Positions 1 through 7,166 of a stretch of 22,943 nt of DNA are shown in pieces. Source of the stretch: Sphingomonas sp. CCH10-B3 (GTDB lineage: Bacteria; Pseudomonadota; Alphaproteobacteria; Sphingomonadales; Sphingomonadaceae). Position numbers and translations under genes: made by a program. The first letter of the stretch is position 1; each line of letters starts with the position of its first letter. The stretch is taken from positions 1 through 22,943 of the forward strand of contig NZ_LSIJ01000102.1 of assembly GCF_001556185.1 (NCBI RefSeq). The letters are read 5' to 3'. Under the pieces are notes generated by a model. The model saw only the letters and a list, made by a program, of their open reading frames with translations. It had not been told where the DNA came from and made no database searches.

Positions 1-1
1 C

Positions 2-124
2 CCGGAATACACCATCGCCTACACCGGAAATTACACCACGAGCGCGGACGCTAACGCCATGCCGCCACGCGATCCATGTCCAGGCGGTCTCGCGTTCACT
101 GCCGCATCCATGTCTACCAACTGA
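2..124 (+). CDS. 3' end of an unidentified gene (partial, runs off the left edge)
   Basis: An open frame enters from the left edge and ends at TGA 122-124. It encodes about 40 residues ending ...AFTAASMSTN. Third codon positions are mostly G or C, as expected for real coding sequence in this genome, and the stop lies only 5 bp from the end of the convergent AraC-type gene, a natural gene boundary. The fragment is rich in Thr, Tyr, Ala and Asn, has two Pro-rich turns, and shows no motif I recognise. No function can be assigned. It could be chance, because 40 codons is short. Confidence 0.4.
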   Translation, partial: PEYTIAYTGNYTTSADANAMPPRDPCPGGLAFTAASMSTN

Positions 125-129
125 TCATG

Positions 130-942
130 TTACCTTAATCTCTGCTTCACTTGGCGCGGTGCTTCGCCCGTGACGCGAGCGAACACCCGTGAGAAGGCTG
201 CGGCACTATCATATCCGACGCTGTCGGCCACGGTCTTGACCGGCTTGCCTGCGGCAAGAAGGTCACGCGCAATCGTCATTCGCCACCGGGTCAGATAGTC
301 GATCGGCGTCCGCCCAACGCAGGCGCGAAAATGCGTGGCAAAACGGGTGCGCGACATGCCCGCCACCTCTGCCAGATCATCAAGAGTCCATGAATGCCTT
401 GGCTGTTCGTGCATCGCCGTCAACGCCTTGGCCAGCCGGGGATCAGCAAGGCCGCCCAGCACGCCGTCACGCACCAGGCCACTGGCCACAACATGCCGCA
501 CAATCAGGATCAAGAGGTAATCGAACAGATGGTCGATGGCGGCCTGCCGCCCGTCGTTTTCACCAAATCCTTCGACAAGCAAGAGATCGCAAACGGGCCG
601 CAGCGCCGCGTGGTCAGCCAGCGGCAATACGACAAGGTCAGGCAGACCGCTGCCAATCGGATTGCCGGTATCGCCGCCCAGATCGACCGTTGCGCACACC
701 AGATCGGTCCCGCCTTCCGCTGCGCCCGTGAACCGATGCGCTAGTCTGCGCGGGAAGAAGAGAAGCGTGGGTTCGTTGAGGATAATGTCCGTCTCGCCGG
801 TTCGGCTCAGCGTCAGCGTTCCGCTCTTGAGAAGATGAAGGTAGCCGCATTCGGTAAACTGCGCGGTTGCGCACAAGTTGCCCGCGAAGAACGTCCGGGC
901 ACTTGGAGCGGTGTGGGCAAAAAGAGCCGCAAAGATATCCAT
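130..942 (-). CDS. AraC-family transcriptional regulator with cupin-type N-terminus
   Basis: A 270-residue cytoplasmic DNA-binding regulator. Residues 1-165 look like the cupin-type sensor domain (Cupin_6) found in AraC regulators beside CMD, dehydrogenase and hydrolase genes. Residues about 178-270 form the double helix-turn-helix: the first HTH includes TLDDLAEVAGMSRTRFATHF, and the second has VKTVADSVGYDSAAAFSRVF, the signature of the family. I chose the ATG at 942 (MDIFAALF...) because the cupin homology starts there. A GTG at 1023 would add 27 unlikely residues and fill the promoter space. It is divergent from the AhpD-like gene at 1038, with about 95 bp between, so it probably controls that operon. 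The effector is unknown. RBS is weak. Confident on family, not on target. Confidence 0.88.
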   Translation of the reverse strand: MDIFAALFAHTAPSARTFFAGNLCATAQFTECGYLHLLKSGTLTLSRTGETDIILNEPTLLFFPRRLAHRFTGAAEGGTDLVCATVDLGGDTGNPIGSGLPDLVVLPLADHAALRPVCDLLLVEGFGENDGRQAAIDHLFDYLLILIVRHVVASGLVRDGVLGGLADPRLAKALTAMHEQPRHSWTLDDLAEVAGMSRTRFATHFRACVGRTPIDYLTRWRMTIARDLLAAGKPVKTVADSVGYDSAAAFSRVFARVTGEAPRQVKQRLR

Positions 943-1037
943 GTGAACGATCTGCAATGAAGTTGGCACCAATCTGCACCGATAACAGCCGATAGAGGCG
1001 TTGTGCAAGCCCGCACTGACCAACTGAGGAAACGCAA
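943..1037. promoter_or_regulatory. Divergent intergenic control region between AraC-type and CMD-type genes
   Basis: The 95 bp between divergent starts must carry both promoters. It contains a short symmetric element, TTGGCACCAA, at 963-972, a plausible regulator half-site or dyad. A good ribosome-binding site, GAGGAAA, lies just upstream of the ATG at 1038. I could not pick convincing -35/-10 pairs, so only the region is called. Confidence 0.4.
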
Positions 1038-1583
1038 ATGCCCCGCATCAACCCTGTAGAACTCGCCAATGCCGACACCGGCGTCCAGGCCACCCTCGGC
1101 GCTGTCAAGGCGAAGATTGGCATGGTCCCGAACCTTTTTGCGACCTTCGCCCATGCTCCCGCCGTGCTGAATGGCAACCTCGCCCTCGCAGATGCACTAG
1201 AAAGTGGTGTGCTGACCGCTGCACAGCGGGCGATCGTTGCGCTAGCCGTCGCCCAGTATAACGGCTGCCACTATTGCCTGTCGGCGCACACGCTGATGGG
1301 CAAGGGTGCCGGTCTTTCGCCAGAGGCTATCCGCGCCGCTCGCCTGGGCAAGGGCCAAAACTTCCTCGACGATGCGATCGCGACGCTTGCCTTGCGTATC
1401 GTTGAAACACGCGGCCAGGTGAGCGACAGCGATCTGTCAGCAGCCCGGCTTGCCGGCCTCGACGACGCCCACATCGTCGAAATCGTCGGCAATGTCGCGC
1501 ACAATGTTCTGACCAACTTCATGAACAACGTCGCCCAGACCAAGATCGATTTCCCTGTCGTCGATGTGGCGATTGCGGCTTGA
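1038..1583 (+). CDS. Carboxymuconolactone decarboxylase (AhpD-like) family protein
   Basis: A 181-residue soluble protein of the CMD/AhpD superfamily. The diagnostic AhpD-type redox motif is visible as C77-H-Y-C80-L-S-A-H84 (CxxCxxxH), preceded by the helical LTAAQRAIVALAVAQYNG segment. In AhpD these cysteines cycle between dithiol and disulphide to support peroxide reduction, and the histidine relays protons. Members with this motif are usually annotated as alkylhydroperoxidase or peroxidase-related rather than true decarboxylases. Length fits the family. The start ATG has GAGGAAA about 8 bp upstream. It probably forms an operon with the membrane protein at 1653 and answers to the divergent AraC regulator. 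The substrate is not deducible. Confidence 0.88.
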   Translation: MPRINPVELANADTGVQATLGAVKAKIGMVPNLFATFAHAPAVLNGNLALADALESGVLTAAQRAIVALAVAQYNGCHYCLSAHTLMGKGAGLSPEAIRAARLGKGQNFLDDAIATLALRIVETRGQVSDSDLSAARLAGLDDAHIVEIVGNVAHNVLTNFMNNVAQTKIDFPVVDVAIAA

Positions 1584-1652
1584 TCTTATTGCGTGCGGGC
1601 CGGTGCAGGACATCGGCCCGCTCCTCAACAACATTCAGAGGGAACCTTTGCC

Positions 1653-2024
1653 ATGAAACTGCAATTCCTTACCCCTGCGCTGCATGGCGTGCTTGACTAT
1701 GTCGCCGCTGCCGCCCTTATTGTGCTGCCATTCCTGCTCGGCTTTCAGGGTATTGAGCTTTGGCTCTCTGTCGCCGGTGGGGCGGGCTTGATTGCCTACA
1801 GCCTGCTCACTGACTATGCATTCGGTGCGGTCAAGCTGGTGTCGTTCGATGCACACTTGTTGCTCGATCTTGCCGCAGGAGTAGCCTTCATTGCCGCGCC
1901 ATTCTTGCTTGGCTTCACCGCTCTGGCTTCGATCTACTACCCGGTTATGGCAGCTGGCGTGATCGCGGTGGTTACCTGTACCTCGCGAGCCAACCAATCA
2001 GGCCGACAGAACGCCGCTGCCTGA
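1653..2024 (+). CDS. Small four-helix integral membrane protein
   Basis: A 123-residue very hydrophobic protein with four likely transmembrane helices: about 10-32 (HGVLDYVAAAALIVLPFLLG), 36-53, 65-88 and 92-112. The motif LPFLLGF occurs twice in similar form (LPFLLGF and APFLLGF), suggesting an internal duplication like that of small SPW-type or DoxX-like membrane proteins; this assignment is tentative. I chose the ATG at 1653 because AGAGGGA lies about 10 bp upstream and the membrane domain starts at once. The longer frame from 1593 adds a polar, unlikely N-terminus. It lies 69 bp after the AhpD-like gene, probably co-transcribed, and is followed by a strong hairpin at 2066-2097. Function unknown; perhaps a membrane partner in stress response. 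Confidence 0.75.
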   Translation: MKLQFLTPALHGVLDYVAAAALIVLPFLLGFQGIELWLSVAGGAGLIAYSLLTDYAFGAVKLVSFDAHLLLDLAAGVAFIAAPFLLGFTALASIYYPVMAAGVIAVVTCTSRANQSGRQNAAA

Positions 2025-2065
2025 GCACGTCTATCAAGGACACAAGAGTTGTTATCAACAATGCC

Positions 2066-2097
2066 ACCCTGCATGCCCCGATCACGGCATGCAGGGT
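2066..2097 (+). terminator. Hairpin terminator after the CMD/membrane-protein operon
   Basis: A perfect 12-bp inverted repeat, ACCCTGCATGCC (2066-2077) and GGCATGCAGGGT (2086-2097), with an 8-nt loop, 42 bp after the stop at 2024. Only a short TT follows, so the U-tract is weak. Position and stem strength still favour a transcription terminator or an mRNA 3'-end stabiliser. Confidence 0.6.
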
Positions 2098-2311
2098 TTG
2101 CCACGTCTGGAGTTTGGCGCTCCACGACCTGAGCCATAGCCCAACGCCCTCAGCGCCATGATTCAGTCGGCAGAAAAATTACGCGTACGGAACTCAATTC
2201 CTCACTATTCTGACCTTTGCAGAATCAGCCAACAGCGTTGAGCCCGTGAAAGCGGGCCCGCTTGTCGCAAGGCGAGGCGGTGTGCGGATCCCAACAGAGG
2301 CACCGCTCCGC
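2098..2311. other. Intergenic stretch with a 14-bp perfect palindrome
   Basis: No convincing gene lies between the terminator and the end of the P460 gene at 2312. A perfect palindrome, AAGCGGGCCCGCTT, sits at 2250-2263, and GCGGTG (from about 2276) can pair with a CACCGC about 20 bp further on. Either could terminate the minus-strand P460 operon, which ends just to the right. No T-tract supports a classical terminator in either direction. Confidence 0.3.
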
Positions 2312-2887
2312 TTATTTCTTGAGCACCGGATAGCCATCGACATAAATCGAGTCAGTCGCATTGGCTGGCAAGTGGCAAGTCAGACAATCGGTCTTGTAAT
2401 CGGTCGATTTCGTCTTGGTCGGGGCGCCCTGATCAAACCATGCCCAGCCCCAGCCGTCGCCCCACAACTTGTTGTCGGGATGGCTGTTCTTGCTGTCCTT
2501 CACCATAACGAACCAGCCTTTCAAGGCTTTCGTATGGCTGACAGTGCCCGTTGTCATTGGTCCCGTCGTCGCCTCGAACACCTCTTTTACTAGCGTCGTG
2601 CCGTCCGCGAACTTGCCGGTAGCGCGATGCCCGGCTGCAGCACCGGGCGAGGCATAGACGATATGCATCTCCTTTGATCCGGGTGTGCCATCGGCCGCCA
2701 CAGCCCAAGTGCCGAGATATTGATAGGTATCACGATAATCGGCAGGTACGCGCAAGGTGCCTGCGGCGTCAGCGCCGCTATTGACAGCAACACCCGTATT
2801 CGATTGCGGCGCACAGGCCGACACAATCAGTACACCGACCAACGATAACGCGCACAACCCAGCGACAGCCGCACTGCAGTATTGCAT
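2312..2887 (-). CDS. Cytochrome P460-family haem lipoprotein (second of a tandem pair)
   Basis: A 191-residue exported c-type haem protein. Residues 1-24 are a hydrophobic signal, with a possible lipobox ending VSAC (Cys25), so it is probably anchored in a membrane facing the periplasm. Near the C-terminus C168-L-T-C-H172 is a CxxCH haem-binding motif, and the body (YRDTYQYLGTW..., KEVFEAT..., GWFVMVKDSK) matches the cytochrome P460 fold. Classical P460 proteins carry a lysine-crosslinked haem and oxidise hydroxylamine, and relatives bind NO; whether this one reacts with these cannot be told. The ATG at 2887 (MQYCSAA) sits 2 bp after the upstream P460 gene stop, so the two are co-transcribed and probably translationally coupled. 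A longer in-frame start at 2965 would overlap that gene heavily and spoil the signal peptide. Confidence 0.85.
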   Translation of the reverse strand: MQYCSAAVAGLCALSLVGVLIVSACAPQSNTGVAVNSGADAAGTLRVPADYRDTYQYLGTWAVAADGTPGSKEMHIVYASPGAAAGHRATGKFADGTTLVKEVFEATTGPMTTGTVSHTKALKGWFVMVKDSKNSHPDNKLWGDGWGWAWFDQGAPTKTKSTDYKTDCLTCHLPANATDSIYVDGYPVLKK

Positions 2888-2889
2888 GT

Positions 2890-3504
2890 CTATTGGTCCA
2901 ACCGGGGATAGAATTGTGTCCACACCATATCTTTCTTGGCACCATCGATATGACATTGCGCGCACTCAGCGGCAGACCTCAACGTCGCGGTCGCAAATTT
3001 GGGTTCGCCATGATTGAAGTTATAGTATCCCCAATTTTGGGTGTCTGCATAACGCTTGCTGTCCTTAACTGAAACATCCGCGCCGTTGAGCTTCCCCGGG
3101 AAATATCCGCGCCCCGATGTCTCGTCTCGCGAACCGTCTGGATGTGTTCCTTTCAAGGTCAGTTGAAGCTCCTTGAACATGATTGTCCCTTCAGGGAAGA
3201 CACCGGTCTTTTTGTATTCGTCGTAGGCCCAGGGCTGGATATAGACGTTGTGATACTCCGGGAAGTTGGCCTTGCCGCCGTTCAGTGCGTGCGGGGTCAA
3301 CGGCGAGCCCATATACACCCACCGTTCGAAATTCTTTGGCAGGACCAGATTGCCGTCTGCAGTATACTCGGGGAGATAACGCTCTGCCCCTGTCTGCGTC
3401 GCGCTTCCGCCCTGTTTTTCCACTCCCGTTTCGGTCGGCTCGCTACACCCGGCTAGCAAAAGAGCTGAGGCTGCAAACAGAAGCGACCCTTTCGGAATGA
3501 GCAT
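2890..3504 (-). CDS. Cytochrome P460-family haem lipoprotein (first of a tandem pair)
   Basis: A 204-residue protein with a textbook lipoprotein signal: MLIPKG, a hydrophobic core, then LLAG-Cys20. The mature part has the P460 pattern (LPKNFERWVYMGSPLTPHALN, KELQLTLKGTHPDGSRDETSGRGYFPG, DSKRYADTQNWGYYNF) and one c-type haem motif C181-A-Q-C-H185 near the C-terminus. It should be lipid-anchored, haem-bearing and periplasm-facing. The ATG at 3504 has AGGGAG about 8 bp upstream; an upstream ATG at 3531 would put nine polar residues before the signal, so it is rejected. It starts about 100 bp from a divergent AraC-type regulator at 3606, which likely controls the pair. The two P460 proteins are clearly diverged from each other, so this is an old duplication, not a recent one. 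The physiological substrate is unknown. Confidence 0.87.
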   Translation of the reverse strand: MLIPKGSLLFAASALLLAGCSEPTETGVEKQGGSATQTGAERYLPEYTADGNLVLPKNFERWVYMGSPLTPHALNGGKANFPEYHNVYIQPWAYDEYKKTGVFPEGTIMFKELQLTLKGTHPDGSRDETSGRGYFPGKLNGADVSVKDSKRYADTQNWGYYNFNHGEPKFATATLRSAAECAQCHIDGAKKDMVWTQFYPRLDQ

Positions 3505-3605
3505 GAGATATCTCCCTGTTGACGTAGGCATTTGCTAACGCAATGCTTGTTTCTTCATGATGAAAGCCATGTAGATCAAATATTTGTGCAGAAGGGCTCT
3601 TTCTC
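3505..3605. promoter_or_regulatory. Divergent control region between P460 pair and AraC-type regulator
   Basis: These 101 bp separate the divergent starts. They hold the SD of the P460 gene (AGGGAG, minus strand) and the SD of the regulator (AGAAGGG about 3590-3596). The middle is AT-richer than its surroundings (GTAGATCAAATATTTG about 3571-3586), as expected for overlapping promoters. No single promoter hexamer pair stands out. Confidence 0.4.
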
Positions 3606-4556
3606 TTGTCCAAACGTCTCTTGTCGCGAATCGACCTTGATGCGCTGTTCGATCAACTGCGTGTCGAGCCGATCGCTTTTTCCGAATGCTTCATTGCCCC
3701 CGCTTGGGCGTTGGCCTTTTCAGCCACCCCGGCATCAGGTCTTCACTATGTGTTGCATGGCGAAGGTGAACTGGTGTTAGGGTCGGACGCGCCTGTTCCC
3801 TTCGGCCCGGAAACGCTGCTTGTTACCCCGCGGGACACCCCTTACCGCATCCAGGCGCGGTCTACTCCAGAGGCACGGACAGGTTGTGGGGGTGTGGTCG
3901 CGGTAACCATCGACCTTGGACAACCCACACTGAAGCGCTGGCAGGCAGGAAGTGACGAGCCAGAGCTGAAGATCGTCTGCGGCCATTTCCGTGCAATACA
4001 GGCTGGCAATCGCGACCTGTTCGGTGCGCTTGATGCACCGGTGGTCGAGTATTCCGGCAAAGATAGTGTCGGCAGTCTGATGCCATTGATCCGCACCGAG
4101 CTCAGTGAGAACAACACGGGCGGCCGGACGATGGCCGCAGCGATGCTGCGCCAGGTTTTGGTGATACTGTTGCGGCGCGGGCTCGCCGAACAGCAGAGTT
4201 GGCTTGGTTCGCTTGATCTGGTTAGCGATGAGCAGGTGATGCGCGCCTTTAGCGCCATGGTGCATGAGCCCGGTGCGGCACACAGTGTGATGTCTCTGGC
4301 GCAGCTGGCATGCTTAAGTCGGTCAGCCTTCATCAAGCGGTTCCGGGCGTCGTTCGGGCACCCTCCCGCCACAGTGCTGCGCGAACTGCGCTTGCTCGCT
4401 GCGGCAGACCGGCTGCTGCATAGCCGCGCATCTGTCGAGCAGGTCGCGCGCGGCGTGGGCTATGCGAGCCTGAGCAGCTTTTCGCGTGCCTTTACCACGC
4501 GGTTCGGCGTTAACCCGGCTGCATATCAGGCGCGCTCTCAAGAATCAGGCGTTTGA
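3606..4556 (+). CDS. AraC-family transcriptional regulator with cupin-type N-terminus
   Basis: A 316-residue regulator, paralogous in layout to the one at 130-942. The N-terminal half (LHYVLHGEGELVLGSDAPVPFGPETLLVTPRDTPYRI) is a cupin-like sensor. Residues about 215-312 are the AraC DNA-binding domain: VMSLAQLACLSRSAFIKRFR, then VEQVARGVGYASLSSFSRAF. The only usable start is TTG 3606, preceded at good distance by AGAAGGG; reading back in frame, a TGA at 3561 is reached with no ATG. Its divergence from the tandem P460 genes suggests it activates them, as AraC regulators often do for the adjacent operon. The ligand is unknown; a nitrogen oxide or the P460 substrate is speculation. Confidence 0.87.
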   Translation: MSKRLLSRIDLDALFDQLRVEPIAFSECFIAPAWALAFSATPASGLHYVLHGEGELVLGSDAPVPFGPETLLVTPRDTPYRIQARSTPEARTGCGGVVAVTIDLGQPTLKRWQAGSDEPELKIVCGHFRAIQAGNRDLFGALDAPVVEYSGKDSVGSLMPLIRTELSENNTGGRTMAAAMLRQVLVILLRRGLAEQQSWLGSLDLVSDEQVMRAFSAMVHEPGAAHSVMSLAQLACLSRSAFIKRFRASFGHPPATVLRELRLLAAADRLLHSRASVEQVARGVGYASLSSFSRAFTTRFGVNPAAYQARSQESGV

Positions 4557-4888
4557 CGCATAGATTGGGCTCCTGCGGCTGAGGTGTTGCTTTATTCATT
4601 TTGGCGGAGGCACATAATATAAATTTTGAAAATATGGTAGCGAAACGCGAGCATAGGTGTTCGCCTAGTCGATCGCCTCACTATATGAATATCCGGGGGC
4701 AATTGTGAAGTAACGGCCTGATGAAAAATCGGCGGTCGCGTTATATTCCCGTAATTTTATCGGTCCGCAGCCTAGCATCGCGCAGCGGTTGTTTGTCGCT
4801 GGATTTAGACTGGATTTGGGAAGCTAGGGCTTCGGGCTATTGGTGATAGCGCGAAGCACGGAGGCGAAGATAAGGGTCGCAAAGCCTT
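4557..4888. other. 332-bp AT-richer non-coding region upstream of the LysR-type gene
   Basis: No supported gene. The first half (about 4590-4770) is much AT-richer than the surrounding genes, including TAATATAAATTTTGAAAATAT near 4616-4636. That is consistent with promoters or with a junction between chromosome and mobile element, but I see no direct repeat or tRNA end to call an attachment site. CTGGATTT occurs twice, 11 bp apart, at 4799-4806 and 4810-4817. A strong hairpin follows at 4829-4857. Confidence 0.5.
4829..4857. promoter_or_regulatory. 12-bp inverted repeat (1 mismatch) in the leader of the LysR-type gene
   Basis: GCTTCGGGCTAT (4829-4840) and ATAGCGCGAAGC (4846-4857) pair in 11 of 12 positions around a 5-nt TGGTG loop, ending 31 bp before the ATG at 4889. 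As DNA it could be an operator for LysR autoregulation; as RNA it would be a stable leader hairpin. No T-tract follows, so a terminator is less likely. Confidence 0.5.
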
Positions 4889-5782
4889 ATGATTGAAGTG
4901 CGTCAGCTCAGATTTGCAGTAGCCACCGCCGATGCCCAGAATTTCTCACGCGCCGCCGAAGCAATGCGCATCAAGCAGTCGACGTTGAGCAGACGAATAG
5001 CCACCTTGGAGGCGCGTCTCGGGATCAAGCTCTTTGAACGCAGCACGCGCGGCGCGATACCGACCGAACAAGGCAAGGCGTTTCTGAGTGTTGCCCGGCG
5101 CATTCTCACCGATATCGACAATCTTCAGACGACAGCCCGCGCGGTCAGCTATGGCGAAGAGGGCAGGATCGCGGTCGGCTTTTGTGCGTCCCTGATGGCC
5201 GGCAACATGCGCGCGACCATTGGCGAATATATGCGGCGTCACCCCGACATTCAGTTTGACGGGATCGAGTCGGATCCCGAGCGTATGTTCAGTGACCTGA
5301 AGGCACGGATTATTGACGTGGCTCTGATGCCGTCGGACGCGCACGACGCCGGCATCCTCCGGCGCTCGGCTTGGTCGGAGCGTTTGCTGGTGGCTTTGCC
5401 GAAAGACCATCAACTGGCCACATCAGACCGGATTCACTGGAGCGATTTGCGCCGCCAGGTTTTTGTGCTGCCCAGTCAGGGCGTGGGCCCGGCGATGGCG
5501 CGCACGTTGAAGCGCCGATTGTCGGATCAGGGCTATCGTGCGCACCTGATCATGCAAGACACAAGCCTCGAAAGTGTTCTGAGCACGGTACCGTTTGGCC
5601 GGTACATCACGCTGGCCACCGAAGCCTCGATCGGAGTGCATTGGCCGGAACTAACGTTCCTCGAAATCATGGATCAGGGCGGCCCTGCGCGGCTCGACTA
5701 TGCTTTCTACTGGCGCGAAGAAAACGACAATCCGGCGCTGAAGCGTTTCTTCGATTTGATCAGCGAACGCTACCCGGCCTGA
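4889..5782 (+). CDS. LysR-family transcriptional regulator
   Basis: A 297-residue regulator of normal LysR length. Residues 1-60 are the winged HTH (LRFAVATADAQNFSRAAEAMRIKQSTLSRRIATLEARLGIKLFERS), almost exactly the family consensus. Residues about 90-295 are the periplasmic-binding-protein-like effector domain (EGRIAVGFCASLMAG..., ALMPSDAHDAGI, LLVALPKDHQLA). It is convergent with the conjugation operon and overlaps the DUF2274 gene by 13 bp, so it sits at the edge of the trb module. A LysR gene next to the trbI end is a recurrent arrangement in Trb-bearing elements (from memory, not checked), so it may be part of the element and control transfer or cargo. The SD is weak (AAGGG about 12 bp upstream). 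The inducer is unknown. Confidence 0.9.
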   Translation: MIEVRQLRFAVATADAQNFSRAAEAMRIKQSTLSRRIATLEARLGIKLFERSTRGAIPTEQGKAFLSVARRILTDIDNLQTTARAVSYGEEGRIAVGFCASLMAGNMRATIGEYMRRHPDIQFDGIESDPERMFSDLKARIIDVALMPSDAHDAGILRRSAWSERLLVALPKDHQLATSDRIHWSDLRRQVFVLPSQGVGPAMARTLKRRLSDQGYRAHLIMQDTSLESVLSTVPFGRYITLATEASIGVHWPELTFLEIMDQGGPARLDYAFYWREENDNPALKRFFDLISERYPA

Positions 5783-5997
5783 CCCGAGCGCCGCAATTTG
5801 GCGAAGGACCGGTCGGTCGCAATGAAACGCTCGATCATCGGCGGGATCAGTCGTTCAGGTGATGGAGCATCTTTGGTATCGCCGCCGTTGATCGCCAAGC
5901 CATAGGCGAGCAGTTCGCGGTGAAGGCGGGACGACAGCTCGATGGTTACCTTGACCGGCTTTTCGTCGGCCAGATCGGCCAATTTCAATCGAGTCAC
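5770..5997 (-). CDS. DUF2274 family protein (last gene of trb operon)
   Basis: A 75-residue soluble protein matching DUF2274, the small protein that follows trbI in many alphaproteobacterial Trb elements. The segment KLADLADEKPVKVTIELSSRLHRELLAYG resembles a ribbon-helix-helix DNA-binding unit (strand KVTIELS followed by a helix), so a regulatory role is plausible but unproven. The start is GTG at 5997, overlapping the trbI stop by 4 nt (GTGA), so its translation is coupled to trbI. Its 3' end overlaps the convergent LysR gene by 13 bp. Confidence 0.8.
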   Translation of the reverse strand: MTRLKLADLADEKPVKVTIELSSRLHRELLAYGLAINGGDTKDAPSPERLIPPMIERFIATDRSFAKLRRSGQAG

Positions 5998-7166
5998 GAT
6001 CCGCCTCCCAGTACGAGGTCACGGGTCACCAGCACGCGCACAGGAAAACCCGGACGGATCGTCAGTGTCGGCCGTACGTCGAGCTCGCGGCTGACCACCT
6101 GTTCGCCCGCGCGGTCGATGCTGTCCTGCGAGCCGCGGCGCAGCGCGCGGGTGAGATTGTCGTCATTGCCAGCGCCAAGCTCGCCGCCAACACCCAGCAG
6201 AGTCGAGACCAGTGCTGCCCGCAGAACGCCGCCCCAATGGAAGTCCACGCCGTCTTGCAGCCCGGCAAAGCCGGATGGGTCCCCGCCGGGTTGGCGTTCC
6301 AGCACCATCGACCGGCCATCGGGCAAGATCAGGCGGTTCCATGCGAGTTGGACCCGGCGCTGGCCGAAGGACACGTCGGCATTATAGTCGCCGATCAGTC
6401 GCGATCCCTGGGGGATGAGCAGGATGCGGCCGGTGACGCTGTCATAGACTGGCTCGGTGACCTGCGCGGTGACCTGACCTGGAAGATCGGAGCGAATCCC
6501 GGTGATGAGGGCAGCAGGAATGATACTGCCCGCCTGCAAGACATAGGTGCCCGCAGGTGGCTCGATCCGACTCGCTGATACCGTCCGGCGCTCGGCGTGG
6601 CGGTCGGCAAAGGCGGGACGCTGAGCCTCTGCTGCAAGTTGCGGCACCGGCGGCCCACCGCCGGGATCGGCAACTTCCGATCCGTCACCGACAGCAGCTG
6701 CCCCCGCACCGCCACCAAAGAACAGGCGGCTTTCGCGAGCGGCGCTGCGTTCCTGCATAAGCCGCTGTCGTTCGGTCTCGGCTGCCGTTTGCGCAGGCGT
6801 TGGCGCAGGACCAGTGGGCGGCGCAGCGCCGATCGGTGGGAGCTCGGCGACATCGCCGCGCTGTTGTGCCGCCAGGATCGGCGCGCCGAGATCGCCGGGC
6901 AGGGGCGGGCCCAGCTTGGGGACATCACCATAGTCGCGAGGGGCATCGGCCAATGCATCGGGCCGCGCCGCGCCTTCGGTGTTGAGCAGCTCCTCGCGCT
7001 CGGCCCGGCTCGCGGGCTGCAGGGCATAGATCAACGCACCGCCGACAAGGGCAAAGCCGCAAGCCGACGCGATGCCGATGGCCTTGCGCGACAGCCGCAT
7101 GACGCGCGGCGGATCTCCGCGCAGCTTGACCGCCTCTTCTGGCGTTGGAGCAGCTTCGTCGCTCAT
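5994..7166 (-). CDS. trbI: Conjugal transfer protein TrbI (VirB10 family)
   Basis: A 390-residue VirB10-like protein that spans the envelope and links the inner-membrane ATPase complex to the outer-membrane pore of the type IV secretion channel. A short cytoplasmic tail precedes one TM helix at about 29-48 (AIGIASACGFALVGGALIYAL). A Pro/Ala/Gly-rich periplasmic linker (about 60-195) follows, then the C-terminal beta-barrel domain with GTYVLQAGSIIPAALITGIRSDLPGQVTAQV and LIPQGSRLIGDYNADVSFGQRRVQLAW, the family signature. The ATG overlaps the trbG stop by 4 nt (ATGA). Length and architecture are normal. Confidence 0.95.
   Translation of the reverse strand: MSDEAAPTPEEAVKLRGDPPRVMRLSRKAIGIASACGFALVGGALIYALQPASRAEREELLNTEGAARPDALADAPRDYGDVPKLGPPLPGDLGAPILAAQQRGDVAELPPIGAAPPTGPAPTPAQTAAETERQRLMQERSAARESRLFFGGGAGAAAVGDGSEVADPGGGPPVPQLAAEAQRPAFADRHAERRTVSASRIEPPAGTYVLQAGSIIPAALITGIRSDLPGQVTAQVTEPVYDSVTGRILLIPQGSRLIGDYNADVSFGQRRVQLAWNRLILPDGRSMVLERQPGGDPSGFAGLQDGVDFHWGGVLRAALVSTLLGVGGELGAGNDDNLTRALRRGSQDSIDRAGEQVVSRELDVRPTLTIRPGFPVRVLVTRDLVLGGGS

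Noticed and set aside
638..1177. A 179-codon minus-strand frame across the AraC-type and AhpD-like genes
   Set aside because: Runs through two well supported genes and their promoter; translation has no conserved motif.
5371..5862. A 163-codon plus-strand frame over the LysR gene
   Set aside because: Second frame of the LysR coding sequence, no support of its own.
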